Positions 15,019-22,938 of a DNA stretch of 23,105 bases are shown in pieces (the stretch's first letter is position 1; each line of letters starts with the position of its first letter). A program made the position numbers and the translations under genes. The stretch is from positions 1-23,105 of the forward strand of contig JAEZKU010000044.1 of NCBI GenBank assembly GCA_023436065.1, written 5' to 3'. The notes below the pieces were generated by a model. The model made no database searches and was not told where the DNA came from. It saw only the letters and a program-made list of their open reading frames with translations. This stretch comes from Bacillota bacterium (GTDB lineage: Bacteria; Bacillota; Clostridia; Lachnospirales; Lachnospiraceae).

Positions 15019-16023
15019 ATGAAAGTATATTTTGAGGGTAATTTTTGGGGGCACAGCTTGAAGGAGAGAGCCGGGAAGAAGGTCGAACTTAATCAAAGCT
15101 TTGAGTGGGACGGGTATATATGGTTGCTTCCTGCTGCTTATCTCTGTAGTAAAGGGTTAGTATTGGACTTCTGTAAGAAGATACCGATGCATAGAATTCA
15201 GTTCCTGATGGAGCAGTGGCAGGAGAGGGCTAAGCAGAATCAAATATCCCCGGAGGAGCACGAGCTTCTGGAATTTGATAATCCAATGAGTGAATTGATA
15301 CATTTCAAAGCATCGATTAACGGAAGGTTAACAGAAGGGATCAGGATGTGTGCTGTTTGCTGGAATCCTTTCGTAAGTGAAGTAGAGCAGGAAGCGAAGG
15401 AAGTCAGTGAATTAGTAGAGGATTATCAATGTGATAAGGAGCAAGGGTGGCAATTTACCCGTGCCACTATCCCGTGGCCCTATCAGAGGAGACCGAGAAG
15501 GATAAGCCTAACCTTAAGTTTTGAACCATATACATTACCTTATCCCTGCGGACAACATTTTAACTTCTGTTTAGAGGATGACAACAGGCAACTGCAGGTA
15601 AGGCATCCGGTCAGTAATCAGGAATATACCCTTTTCATCAATGGGATGAAATCAAAGCTTCTCCCCGAGAAGTCTTTTCAGAGGCTGGGTTTGTATGAGT
15701 ATCCAAAGCATTATGCTACGTTAAGCTATCATTATGATAATGACACCGCTAATACGGAGTTTACCATACATGATTGTGCGCAGGGTGACCCGCCACGTCG
15801 TATACCGGAGCAGGATAGAGAAGCCGGAATATTGGGTAGTGCGGCCTCCGTTGGTATCATCGGAGGAGTATCAGCAGCATTTATACCTGATCAGGAGCAA
15901 TATGCCATCTCATCTTTATATTACGAGCCGGTCAGGCAGATAGAATGGAGAATTAGTGCCATGATCACACGGGGAGAGGCACTTGCGCTGGAATTACCAA
16001 TGATAACAAAGGAGGAAATCTGA
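15019..16023 (+). CDS. Uncharacterised 334-residue protein
   Basis: I do not recognise this family. It begins YFEGNFWGHSL, is rich in Trp, Tyr and Phe (QFTRATIPWPYQRRPRR, PYPCGQHFNFCL), and looks largely beta-strand. It has no signal peptide and no clear membrane helix; a glycine/alanine-rich stretch near residue 275 (GSAASVGIIGGVSAA) is only mildly hydrophobic. Several Cys and His are present (CKK, CAVCWNP, CGQH, HDCAQG), but no standard metal motif. GGGAGATCATAA precedes the ATG. The acyltransferase gene starts directly after its stop, with the ribosome site AAGGAGG inside this gene's last codons, so the two are translationally coupled and likely act together. Confidence 0.7.
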   Translation: MKVYFEGNFWGHSLKERAGKKVELNQSFEWDGYIWLLPAAYLCSKGLVLDFCKKIPMHRIQFLMEQWQERAKQNQISPEEHELLEFDNPMSELIHFKASINGRLTEGIRMCAVCWNPFVSEVEQEAKEVSELVEDYQCDKEQGWQFTRATIPWPYQRRPRRISLTLSFEPYTLPYPCGQHFNFCLEDDNRQLQVRHPVSNQEYTLFINGMKSKLLPEKSFQRLGLYEYPKHYATLSYHYDNDTANTEFTIHDCAQGDPPRRIPEQDREAGILGSAASVGIIGGVSAAFIPDQEQYAISSLYYEPVRQIEWRISAMITRGEALALELPMITKEEI

Positions 16024-17169
16024 GTGGGAGCAGAGAATAGTAAACCCAGGTATCTATATATCGATAACCTGAGGTTAGTAATGATAATATTGGTGGTATT
16101 GATACATTTGGCTGTGACCTACAGCGGAACAGGAAGCTGGTATATCAATGATGTGAAGGAAATCGATACGATATGCTATGCAGTATTCGGATTATTCCAG
16201 TCCTACACACAGGCATATTTTATGGGCTTCCTGTTCCTTATATCAGGATATTTCGTAGTCAGGTCCTATGAGAAAAAGGGTGCGGGGAAGTTTATTGCCG
16301 ATCGGTTAGTAAGACTTGGGATTCCGACCTTGATCTATATGCTGATCATCCATCCCTTCAATGTTTATGTCTTACTTGGATATACGTGGGACAGACCGAA
16401 ATTTGTGCAGTATTACCTGAATTATGTGATGAGCTTAGACTTTCTTGGAGAAAGCGGACCCCTATGGTTTGCATTAGCATTACTCATATTCAATATCATC
16501 TATGCACTGGTCAGGGTGCTGATGAAGGCTAGAAAACCGAAGGTGACGCAAGAGCTTCCCAGCACCGGTAAGGCAGTGTTATTGGTATTCATGATTGCGT
16601 TCGTGGCATTTCTGATCAGACTGGTTCAGCCGATTGATACAAGCATCCTGAATATGCAACTGTGTTTCTTTTCACAATATGTCATTCTGTTTATTGTCGG
16701 TATCAGAGCAGGAAGATATGACTGGTTCTCTAAGATATCATATCGGGCAGGACGTCGATGGCTGCTTGCAGCTTTACTTCCGGGGATTCTCTTCTGGGTT
16801 GTTCTGATGCTTACCGGAGGTGCTCTGAATGGCGGGTTTGACCTATATAAGGGCGGATTCCATTGGCAAAGTGCCGGATATGCCCTTTGGGAATCCTTTA
16901 CCGCGGTTGCGATGTCCATCGGTTTGATTGGAGTATTCCGTGAGAGGTATAATCATCAGACGAAACTCACAAAGGTGTTATCCGATAATTCCTTCGGGGT
17001 ATATATGTTCCATGCTCCGGTAATTATCCTGGCTTCAATTATTTTGTTACCGTTAGAGATGTATCCGCTGGCTAAGTTCCTATTAGCCGCGATCCTTGGA
17101 ATACCGCTTAGTTTTCTATTGTCCAATTATGTCTTTAGGAAAATACCATTCTTAAAGAGAGTACTCTAG
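16024..17169 (+). CDS. Acyltransferase-3 family membrane protein
   Basis: 381 residues with about 10 membrane helices. The opening RYLYIDNLRLVMIILVVLIHLAVTY carries the acyltransferase-3 signature (D-LR, with a conserved His). FLISGYFVVRSYEKKG and RLVRLGIPTLIYMLIIHPF follow the same family, whose members O-acylate sugars, glycans or glycan-linked compounds at the membrane. The substrate is unknown. Translation starts at GTG, directly after the TGA of the preceding gene, with AAGGAGG 8 nt upstream. The partner is the unrecognised 334-residue protein. Confidence 0.85.
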   Translation: MGAENSKPRYLYIDNLRLVMIILVVLIHLAVTYSGTGSWYINDVKEIDTICYAVFGLFQSYTQAYFMGFLFLISGYFVVRSYEKKGAGKFIADRLVRLGIPTLIYMLIIHPFNVYVLLGYTWDRPKFVQYYLNYVMSLDFLGESGPLWFALALLIFNIIYALVRVLMKARKPKVTQELPSTGKAVLLVFMIAFVAFLIRLVQPIDTSILNMQLCFFSQYVILFIVGIRAGRYDWFSKISYRAGRRWLLAALLPGILFWVVLMLTGGALNGGFDLYKGGFHWQSAGYALWESFTAVAMSIGLIGVFRERYNHQTKLTKVLSDNSFGVYMFHAPVIILASIILLPLEMYPLAKFLLAAILGIPLSFLLSNYVFRKIPFLKRVL

Positions 17170-17200
17170 ATACCTTCAAAAGTAGTATAGGAGCTATGTT

Positions 17201-17725
17201 ATGATAATAAACAACTTAAAAGAGAAGTTGAAAGACTACAATATTCATCCGATCACGGAAGAAAATATCGAAGAAGCCTTTCAACTCATGCGCAGTAATA
17301 CATATTTTTATTCGAGAACTCAATTCCATGAGCTTACTTTGCAGGAGTGCAAAGAAGATATTACGGCTCTTCCACCTGACACTTCGTTAGACCAGAAATT
17401 CTTCGTGGGTATTTATGAAAATGACAAACTGGTTGCCGTCTTGGATTACCTTGAGGGTTATCCGCAAAACGGAATTGCTTTTATTGGATTATTTATGCTA
17501 GCTAATGAAGTTCACGGTAAGGGTATCGGCAAGAAGATGATTCAAGCCTTTATTGAATCAGCAAAGCAAAATAAATTCAATGAAATAAAGCTAGGTTGTT
17601 TCGAGACAAATGAAGTTGGGCATCTGTTTTGGAGCAAGATGGGTTTTGTGAATGAAAGAGAAATCATACGCGAGGTCGATGGTAGGGAGCTGAATCTAAT
17701 CGTAATGCGAAGGCTTCTGCAATAA
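17201..17725 (+). CDS. GNAT N-acetyltransferase
   Basis: 174 residues of the GNAT fold. The acetyl-CoA pyrophosphate-binding loop is VHGKGIGKKMI (Q/R-x-x-G-x-G type), followed by the helix IQAFIESAKQNKF and the final strands with LGCFETNEVGHLFWSKMGF. The substrate is unknown. AGGAG lies 7 nt before the ATG. Its stop is 13 bp from the stop of the convergent nitroreductase. It follows the acyltransferase gene by 31 bp and may be part of that mRNA. Confidence 0.88.
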   Translation: MIINNLKEKLKDYNIHPITEENIEEAFQLMRSNTYFYSRTQFHELTLQECKEDITALPPDTSLDQKFFVGIYENDKLVAVLDYLEGYPQNGIAFIGLFMLANEVHGKGIGKKMIQAFIESAKQNKFNEIKLGCFETNEVGHLFWSKMGFVNEREIIREVDGRELNLIVMRRLLQ

Positions 17726-17738
17726 GTATGCTTGCGTA

Positions 17739-18278
17739 TTACAAAGGATTTGGCTGCTCGAAACCGTTAAACCAGGCACGTTGATGAAACTCCTTTTTAT
17801 TGGCGTGCCTAACGGGTTCGTCTGCAATACCTATGGGCAAGAAGCATACCAGCTCGTACTCTTGCGGGACCCCTAATACCATAGCCATCTGACGGCCTAT
17901 CTGATCTTCGTCGGTGATGTGACCTTCGATCCAGCAGCTCTGATAACCCAGTTCCACGGCCGCCAGCAGCATATTCTGAATGGCTGCTGAATAATCCTGC
18001 ACCTGATAGCACTTATCACGGTAAGCATATATTTTCTGTGTCAATACACAGATCATGGCCGGAGCGGTATCACAGATCGGGGGTTGAATCAATTGATGCA
18101 GACGCTCCATAAGCACGGGATCGTCCACTGCAATCAGGCTGGTTGTCTGCTTATTGCATCCGGAGGGTGCGGCAAGACCAGCCTCCATGATTTTGTGTAA
18201 ATCCTCCTTCGGTACTGGGATATTCTTAAATTTGCCCCGGTAACTTGTGCGTGTAAAAATCGTTTCTAGGGTATTCAT
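17739..18278 (-). CDS. Nitroreductase-family flavoprotein
   Basis: 179 residues of the FMN-dependent nitroreductase family. The flavin-binding start FTRTSYRGKFK matches the family R-x-S-x-R motif, AAPSGCNKQ supplies the usual second site, and the C-terminal part LVCFLPIGIADEP is the family's G-x-P-like region. Such enzymes reduce nitro compounds, quinones or flavins with NAD(P)H. The substrate here is unknown. AAGGAG precedes the ATG. It lies 62 bp downstream of the XRE-superoxide-reductase gene on the same strand and may be its regulated target. Confidence 0.85.
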   Translation of the reverse strand: MNTLETIFTRTSYRGKFKNIPVPKEDLHKIMEAGLAAPSGCNKQTTSLIAVDDPVLMERLHQLIQPPICDTAPAMICVLTQKIYAYRDKCYQVQDYSAAIQNMLLAAVELGYQSCWIEGHITDEDQIGRQMAMVLGVPQEYELVCFLPIGIADEPVRHANKKEFHQRAWFNGFEQPNPL

Positions 18279-18340
18279 AAGATCACTCCTTTACATATCA
18301 TCTAATTCATCTTTTTCTATTGTCAAAAATAGTCTTTTCC

Positions 18341-18919
18341 TTATTTCACCCATAAACCGTGTCGGTTGCAGCTAAAGTAAAACTTTCCCCCATACATCTT
18401 AGGAAAACGTACTTCACCGCTTTGCTCAGGATAAAGCTTCACAAATAGAACCCTGTCACTGGTCACATATGCAAGAAAGTTGATATAGTGTGACTTGGTC
18501 ATTTCATGGGTAAAGGTGATATAATAGTCATCTTCGATGGTTTCTACGTTGATGTGGTGATGGTCATCACTCGGTTGTACAACCATAGCGGTTAATTTAC
18601 GACCGCAGCAGGATAAATCTGCTTCACCGGTGGAGGTAATTACATTTCCACAGGTGGGGCAGGTATAAAACTGGATTTTCTTCATATTTCCTCCGTCTGT
18701 CATGTTAGGGTTCAAATCACCTAACAGTAACTGCTCAATGTTTATTTCCAACACTTCCGATAACTCGTGTAACAGGGAAACGTCAGGACATCCTAAGCCC
18801 CGTTCCCACTTAGAAATGGTCTTATCACTGATGTTCATGGCATCGGCAAGCTGTTTTTGTGTCAGCCCCTTTTCCCTGCGTATGCCAAGTATTAGCTTTC
18901 CGACTTTATTACAATCCAT
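18341..18919 (-). CDS. XRE regulator fused to a desulfoferrodoxin (superoxide reductase) domain
   Basis: 192 residues. Residues 7-62 are an XRE helix-turn-helix (RREKGLTQKQLADAMNISDKTISKWERG). A short linker joins a desulfoferrodoxin domain (79-192). Its rubredoxin-like centre keeps C87, C90, C104 and C105. The catalytic iron ligands are also kept: H122, H138 and H144 (THEMTKSHY), C184 and H187 (CNRHGLW). The site usually holding Glu-Lys-His is His-His-His (120-122), a change near the catalytic lysine. Superoxide reductases turn superoxide to peroxide in anaerobes; here the domain may sense redox state or retain catalysis. The start is the ATG at 18917-18919 after GGAGGAG. An earlier in-frame ATG (18941-18943) places that site inside the coding sequence and is rejected. 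An internal ribosome site lies at the domain junction. Confidence 0.85.
   Translation of the reverse strand: MDCNKVGKLILGIRREKGLTQKQLADAMNISDKTISKWERGLGCPDVSLLHELSEVLEINIEQLLLGDLNPNMTDGGNMKKIQFYTCPTCGNVITSTGEADLSCCGRKLTAMVVQPSDDHHHINVETIEDDYYITFTHEMTKSHYINFLAYVTSDRVLFVKLYPEQSGEVRFPKMYGGKFYFSCNRHGLWVK
18683..18694 (-). promoter_or_regulatory. Internal ribosome-binding site at the domain junction
   Basis: On the minus strand GGAGGA (18689-18694) lies 3-4 nt before an in-frame ATG at 18683-18685, which codes for Met79. The product from this ATG would be a 114-residue stand-alone desulfoferrodoxin starting MKKIQFYTCPTCG. The Gly-Gly codons GGA GGA create the site. The spacing equals that of the main start. 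Confidence 0.55.
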
Positions 18920-19089
18920 AACTCCTCCATTCTTTATATACATAGATGGAACGCTCCGCTGTGCGTAGATGTTTTCCTTCCCGCTTTCCCCATATATATA
19001 AAATAATCACAGATGTACATTATTTCAATCAACGCTCCGTAGAGTTATATCAATCAGCAAAAACACCATACATCGAAAGCTTTTATAAA

Positions 19090-19737
19090 TTATTCCTCTC
19101 CATTCCATTCACATAGAAATTCCTTCAGGTAGTTTTCCATAAAAGTATGACGTTTTAAAGCCAAAGCTTTTGCTGTTTCAGTGTTCATGAAATCCTTGAG
19201 CTTAAGCAGCTTCTCATAAAAATGGTTAATGCTGTTTCCGGTATTACGATGATATTCTTCAGCCGTCATAATCTCTATGGGCTTTTCACAAGGATCATAT
19301 ATGGGTCTGCCCTTATGACCTCCATAAGCAAAGGTTCTGGCAATTCCGATAGCACCTAAGGCATCCAGTCTGTCTGCATCCTGGACGATCTTTCCTTCAA
19401 TACTTGCAGGAACGATCGATTCCTTTCCTTTAAAGGAGACTGATTTGATTATCTCGCAGATATCCTTTTGCATTGCCGTGTCTACGTTATTATCCAGCAG
19501 GAATTTGCGGGCATTATCCAGTTGATCACTGGTGTCAAACAGCTTTCTGTCATCAACGTCGTGTAATAATGCAGCGAGCTTAATCAGAAGAAGATTTCCT
19601 CCTTCTTTTTGCGCAATACTGATTGCATTTTTATAGACACGGATGCTGTGATAATAATCATGTCCGCTGTAATCCTTACTAAAAATTTCTTTGATATATT
19701 CAAAGGCATTCTCAATAATTTGATTTTCGTCTACCAT
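19090..19737 (-). CDS. HD-domain phosphohydrolase, YedJ-like
   Basis: 215 residues of the HD superfamily. The metal ligands are seen in order: His in SGHDYYHSIRVY, His-Asp in LAALLHDVDD, and Asp in VQDADRLDALGAIG. This layout, with FAYGGHKGRPIYDP and a C-terminal helix, matches the YedJ/YpgQ group of nucleotide phosphohydrolases. The natural substrate is not visible. GGAG lies about 8 nt before the ATG. It sits between the alpha/beta hydrolase gene (67 bp) and the XRE gene (170 bp), all on the minus strand. Confidence 0.85.
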   Translation of the reverse strand: MVDENQIIENAFEYIKEIFSKDYSGHDYYHSIRVYKNAISIAQKEGGNLLLIKLAALLHDVDDRKLFDTSDQLDNARKFLLDNNVDTAMQKDICEIIKSVSFKGKESIVPASIEGKIVQDADRLDALGAIGIARTFAYGGHKGRPIYDPCEKPIEIMTAEEYHRNTGNSINHFYEKLLKLKDFMNTETAKALALKRHTFMENYLKEFLCEWNGEE

Positions 19738-19804
19738 CTTTATGCTCCGTTCTGATAAGCCATATTATCAAATTTGGGAAATATCATGATTGTTCTTTCT
19801 TTCA

Positions 19805-20761
19805 TTACTCGTTGATACCCTTTTCCTCTAAGAATAACTTCATTTCTTCAGCAATCCGCTTATACTCTATATCGTGAACATAATGTCCGCAATCTAATTC
19901 AACCAATGCCCCATTAGGTAGATGGTTCAAAAAATTGACCTGGTATTTACGCCAAATATCTTCCTTCCAACCTGTTCCCGCTCCGTTTGAACTAAACAGT
20001 AAGACAGGGATATCAGTAGTGTATGTCTGACCGACCAAAGCAGCATTGTTCTTGATCTCTTTGACTTCATTGATCATCGTCTGCGTAGCGGTGCGTCGAT
20101 AAAAAACAGCCTTGTAAATTTCCTTCTCTTCCTCGGTTAAGGTTCCGTATCTGATAGCAGCACTTTCTGCTGCCGCAGGTACTAACCTTGTAATCCCTAC
20201 TTTGGCTGTGAATTGAAGCAGCTTAAAGACAGGCATGTTAATATGACAATCTGTATATGCTTCCGGCACTGCCATATCTAACCCAACGATTGCCTTAACC
20301 TCATCAGGATACTGCTGAGACCAATACAATGCTTCGATACCGGATACAGAGTGGGGGCAGAGTACATAGGGGCCTTCTATCTGCGCTTGTTTTAGTGCTT
20401 CACGTGTTTCGGACAATATAGTATTGATATCACGCTTTTCGTTGACGATATCACTAAATCCATAGCCGAGTTTTTCAACAACAACAATTCTATATTCATC
20501 GCTCAACAGAGAATATAAGGATTTGAAGTCAAGAATGGGAGAGCAGGTTCCACCTCCTGACATAAAAACCAATGGGATAGTTCCCTCACCCTCTGTATAG
20601 ACACTTATTTGATGCCCGTTTACTGTAACCATTTGCCCAATCGGCTTATATAACCCGGCCTCCTTGGATAAATTCACTCTGTGATTGATATAGCAAACAA
20701 TCAGCAGTAATACAAGGATTGCACTTATAATGAATAGTACTTTTGCAAATTTTTTTCTCAC
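19805..20761 (-). CDS. Membrane-anchored alpha/beta hydrolase
   Basis: 318 residues. An N-terminal membrane helix (9-25) anchors an alpha/beta hydrolase fold: oxyanion loop VFMSGGGTCSP, nucleophile Ser138 in CPHSVSGIEALYW, catalytic His in DCGHYVHD near the C-terminus. The nucleophile elbow reads P-H-S-V-S rather than the usual G-H-S-x-G, so the flanking glycines are lost although the serine remains. Substrate unknown. Translation starts at GTG with GGAGG about 12 nt away, longer than usual. Three related direct repeats lie upstream at 20791-20875. Confidence 0.8.
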   Translation of the reverse strand: MRKKFAKVLFIISAILVLLLIVCYINHRVNLSKEAGLYKPIGQMVTVNGHQISVYTEGEGTIPLVFMSGGGTCSPILDFKSLYSLLSDEYRIVVVEKLGYGFSDIVNEKRDINTILSETREALKQAQIEGPYVLCPHSVSGIEALYWSQQYPDEVKAIVGLDMAVPEAYTDCHINMPVFKLLQFTAKVGITRLVPAAAESAAIRYGTLTEEEKEIYKAVFYRRTATQTMINEVKEIKNNAALVGQTYTTDIPVLLFSSNGAGTGWKEDIWRKYQVNFLNHLPNGALVELDCGHYVHDIEYKRIAEEMKLFLEEKGINE

Positions 20762-20790
20762 GGGTGTACGTCCCCTCCAGACTCAATTTA

Positions 20791-20875
20791 TAGCAGAAAT
20801 GCCTTTACTTATATGCTAGATTTAGCAGAAATACCTTAAATACTTGTTTTAGTAGGATCACCTTTACATAATGTT
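20791..20875. repeat. Three imperfect direct repeats upstream of the hydrolase
   Basis: Units begin at 20791 (tagcagaaatgccttta), 20823 (tagcagaaataccttaa) and 20850 (tagtaggatcaccttta), spaced 32 and 27 bp. The first two share 10 leading bases, and the third is more diverged. On the minus strand they read aagg-attTCTGCTA. They lie between the EctA-like acetyltransferase stop and the hydrolase start, so they may be repeated binding sites or a local tandem duplication. Confidence 0.4.
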
Positions 20876-20885
20876 TGATTTACTC

Positions 20886-21341
20886 TTAGGCTAACTCTAT
20901 AGAATAAACATTTTCAGTTACATTCTTATAATGATACTCTCCAGTCTTTTTCAAAGTACTGTTATGTTCTTGGGCTATGCGCTCGAACAATTTATGGCTT
21001 GCCTCATTCTCGCTATTGATGGACAATTCTAATTGATAAAACTCTTTCTGCTTAGCCTCTTCGATGATGCGGTTCACTAATAGGGATGTAATTTTTTTAC
21101 CACGATACTCAGAAGCCACCACGATCTGCCAGATAAAATAGCATTTCTTATCCATGGATGGGAGAGCACATATAAATCCAATGATCCTATTCCCGTCAGA
21201 TACCACATAATTACTCGATGGAAAATACTCTTCCATAATCCAATAAACGTAATCATGGTGGGGAAGAACATAAGGTTTTCCGCTCGAGAGTAATTCCATT
21301 ACCTCAGGAATCGATTCTTTCTTCAGATTTATAATATCCAT
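20886..21341 (-). CDS. GNAT N-acetyltransferase, EctA-like
   Basis: 151 residues of a GNAT fold. The pattern IWQIVVASEYRGKKITSLLVNRII with RGKKI as the acetyl-CoA loop, and HDYVYWIMEEYFPSSNYVV before it, resembles diaminobutyrate acetyltransferase (EctA). The similarity is partial, and no ectB or ectC gene is present, so ectoine synthesis is not supported here. The substrate is therefore open. It follows the 273-residue acetyltransferase by 35 bp and is likely in the same mRNA. Confidence 0.75.
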   Translation of the reverse strand: MDIINLKKESIPEVMELLSSGKPYVLPHHDYVYWIMEEYFPSSNYVVSDGNRIIGFICALPSMDKKCYFIWQIVVASEYRGKKITSLLVNRIIEEAKQKEFYQLELSINSENEASHKLFERIAQEHNSTLKKTGEYHYKNVTENVYSIELA

Positions 21342-21376
21342 TTATTTTTCGGTCTCCTCTCATTAAAGGTATTCCA

Positions 21377-22198
21377 TTAGTCAAAGTCAAACCAATAAAC
21401 TGTGTTCTCGCGTAGCTTCTTGAAGCCTAATTTGCAGGCCATATGATAAGAAGCTTGGTTTGTCTCAACACAGTCCCACTGCGGAATATAATTGCTTTTC
21501 AGGCAATCCCCGATGAATGCTGCCGACATCGCAAAAGCCAAGCCTTTTCTTCTATGGGCTTCCTCTGTCTCAATATCAATCGGAATTACATTCTTGTAAT
21601 GGGAAGTTCCCACTATCACTGCAACGATTCGATTGTCCAGAAGAGTACAATAGGCAGTACTTTTATTCTGAAATTCTTCAAAGGTGTACCAGGATTCCAG
21701 TAATCGATCTGTCAAGAACTCTGCATTATCAAATCTATTCTCTGACAACAGCCTCCAGAATTCAGTATCGACCTTAACTATTCGATAGTCCTTAGGTATT
21801 TCTTGACGAACTATAGGTAATGTTTTAATTCTGAAGGAGTGCTCCTGATCCGTATGTATTGTTTTATCTTGAAACAATTCCAAAATGTCTTTGCGTAGGT
21901 TTTCATTTTCAATAGAAAATTCAAAACCGGTATGACCGTCTTTCTGTAGCTGAACAAATAACTCATTATCCAGGAATGTCCTCAGGCGATCAAGCGCTGC
22001 TTTGGACTGAGTTGTTCCAAGGAAGGCAAAGCTTCCTACAGCGTAGGACTCGGCAATGGCAAGGGTCGGGGCTTCTATATCGTCCACCCATAAATATCCC
22101 TTACATTCTTGGGCTACAATTCCAGAAAAGCTCGGGCAATTTTCTTCTATCACATTTTTTATATTTAATAGTCTAGTATCTGCATTAATGGGTATCAT
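21377..22198 (-). CDS. GNAT acetyltransferase (PF12746-like)
   Basis: 273 residues. The C-terminal half carries the GNAT core: AVIVGTSHYKNVIPIDIETEEAHRRKGLAFAMSAAF, with HRRKGLA as the acetyl-CoA loop, then WDCVETNQASYHMACKLGFK. The length and two-part structure fit the GNAT_acetyltran family, which contains the zwittermicin A resistance protein ZmaR. Resistance here is only a possibility. GAGGAG precedes the ATG at the usual distance. It lies downstream of a GNAT remnant at 22273-22380 and probably shares its promoter. Confidence 0.8.
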   Translation of the reverse strand: MIPINADTRLLNIKNVIEENCPSFSGIVAQECKGYLWVDDIEAPTLAIAESYAVGSFAFLGTTQSKAALDRLRTFLDNELFVQLQKDGHTGFEFSIENENLRKDILELFQDKTIHTDQEHSFRIKTLPIVRQEIPKDYRIVKVDTEFWRLLSENRFDNAEFLTDRLLESWYTFEEFQNKSTAYCTLLDNRIVAVIVGTSHYKNVIPIDIETEEAHRRKGLAFAMSAAFIGDCLKSNYIPQWDCVETNQASYHMACKLGFKKLRENTVYWFDFD

Positions 22199-22272
22199 GG
22201 TTCTCTCCTCAGTAAATTCACCGTTTTACTCCGAACTCAATCCTAATAGGGTAACTATAAGTCCTATCTTTT

Positions 22273-22380
22273 TCAATGTAATGTCTCCCCTCGATTTGGT
22301 TTATTCATGATCCGAAACTCACCCAGATCCGATTCCTTCCAGTCGCGAAAGATCAGTCGCTCTGTCTCAAAATATATCAT
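22273..22380 (-). pseudogene. Remnant of a RimJ/RimL-type GNAT gene (N-terminus)
   Basis: A 35-codon frame reads MIYFETERLIFRDWKESDL and ends at TGA after RGETLH. MIxFETERLxxRxW-SDL is the characteristic N-terminus of RimJ/RimL-type acetyltransferases of 170-180 residues. The rest of the domain, including the acetyl-CoA loop, is missing. It keeps GGGGGAG just before the ATG and a near-consensus promoter at 22437-22465. It looks like a gene with an internal deletion, while the promoter survives and may now drive the downstream GNAT genes. Confidence 0.65.
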
Positions 22381-22397
22381 AGTACTCCCCCTTTGAA

Positions 22398-22425
22398 ATA
22401 CTTCAATAGTATATGAGTGAAGTAT
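22398..22425. promoter_or_regulatory. 8-bp inverted repeat between promoter and remnant gene
   Basis: atacttca (22398-22405) and tgaagtat (22418-22425) are perfect arms around a 12-bp loop. It lies just after the expected transcription start, between the -10 box and the ribosome site. It could be a repressor operator or a leader hairpin. Confidence 0.4.
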
Positions 22426-22436
22426 AAATTTCTATA

Positions 22437-22465
22437 ATTATACTTTTCTATTATGGATAAGTCAA
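22437..22465 (-). promoter_or_regulatory. Near-consensus promoter of the GNAT gene cluster
   Basis: TTGACT (22460-22465, minus strand) and a perfect TATAAT (22437-22442) are 17 bp apart. Transcription would start near 22430 and read through the GNAT remnant into the 273- and 151-residue acetyltransferase genes. No terminator was seen in between. Confidence 0.75.
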
Positions 22466-22527
22466 ACATATTTGGGAAAGTGTAACAGATATTGGATGAA
22501 CAGAAGAGAAGAGGAGATCTTTGATAC

Positions 22528-22568
22528 GAAAAATCCCCGGAATTCCTGATATAGCAAGAATTCCGGGG
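22528..22568 (-). terminator. Intrinsic terminator of the GyrI-like gene
   Basis: Perfect 11-bp GC-rich arms, ccccggaattc (22535-22545) and gaattccgggg (22558-22568), flank a 12-base loop. On the minus strand a T-run (ATTTTT, 22529-22534) follows. It lies about 30 bp beyond the stop of the GyrI-like remnant. Confidence 0.85.
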
Positions 22569-22599
22569 TTAGCTGAAAGCAGAGCAGGATATCGCATCC

Positions 22600-22938
22600 T
22601 TAATTTGTGTCTCTGTTATAAATCATAATTCTCATAATAGTCTTCAAATTCTCTGTTTTTGTTTTCGTTGCATTATTCAGATAGATATCATGAGTGTATT
22701 GGTCGCAGTCAAAGCCATATTGCTTTGCAAAGGCTTTCATTTTTGCCAGAGTAGCATTCATATTGTTGTAGTCACCGGGATGAAAGGCTTGAATTCCTTG
22801 TCCACCCTTCAAGCTCGAGAACTTAAGTCTCGCATATTCGAGCTTCTTTCCGGTTCTCTTGGCAATCTCCATTGCTTCATCCACCATAGCTGAGGAAATA
22901 AAGTCAGGTTGCATGATCATCATTGTCCAGGAATACAA
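22600..22938 (-). pseudogene. GyrI-like small-molecule-binding protein, N-terminus missing
   Basis: The 112 residues match the C-terminal half of a GyrI-like domain protein (usually about 200 residues): WTMMIMQPDFISSAMVDEA, then FHPGDYNNMNATLAKMKAFA and DIYLNNATKTKTENLKTIMR. Only TTG is available as a start in this frame, with a weak AGGGA site. The frame stays open further upstream (..LNLEVKWELDKKTGKTLYSW, family-like) but hits TAG at 23001-23003. The ORF therefore lacks its first half, and the window ends about 100 bp further on. It is most likely a broken gene that still has its terminator, though readthrough or a start outside the window cannot be excluded. Confidence 0.55.

Noticed and set aside
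18950..19040. Repeated aacgctccg near the XRE gene start
   Set aside because: Only two copies of nine bases, in a region with no further symmetry; too little to call an operator.
20886..21341. Ectoine biosynthesis
   Set aside because: The protein looks EctA-like, but neither ectB nor ectC is present and the resemblance is partial.
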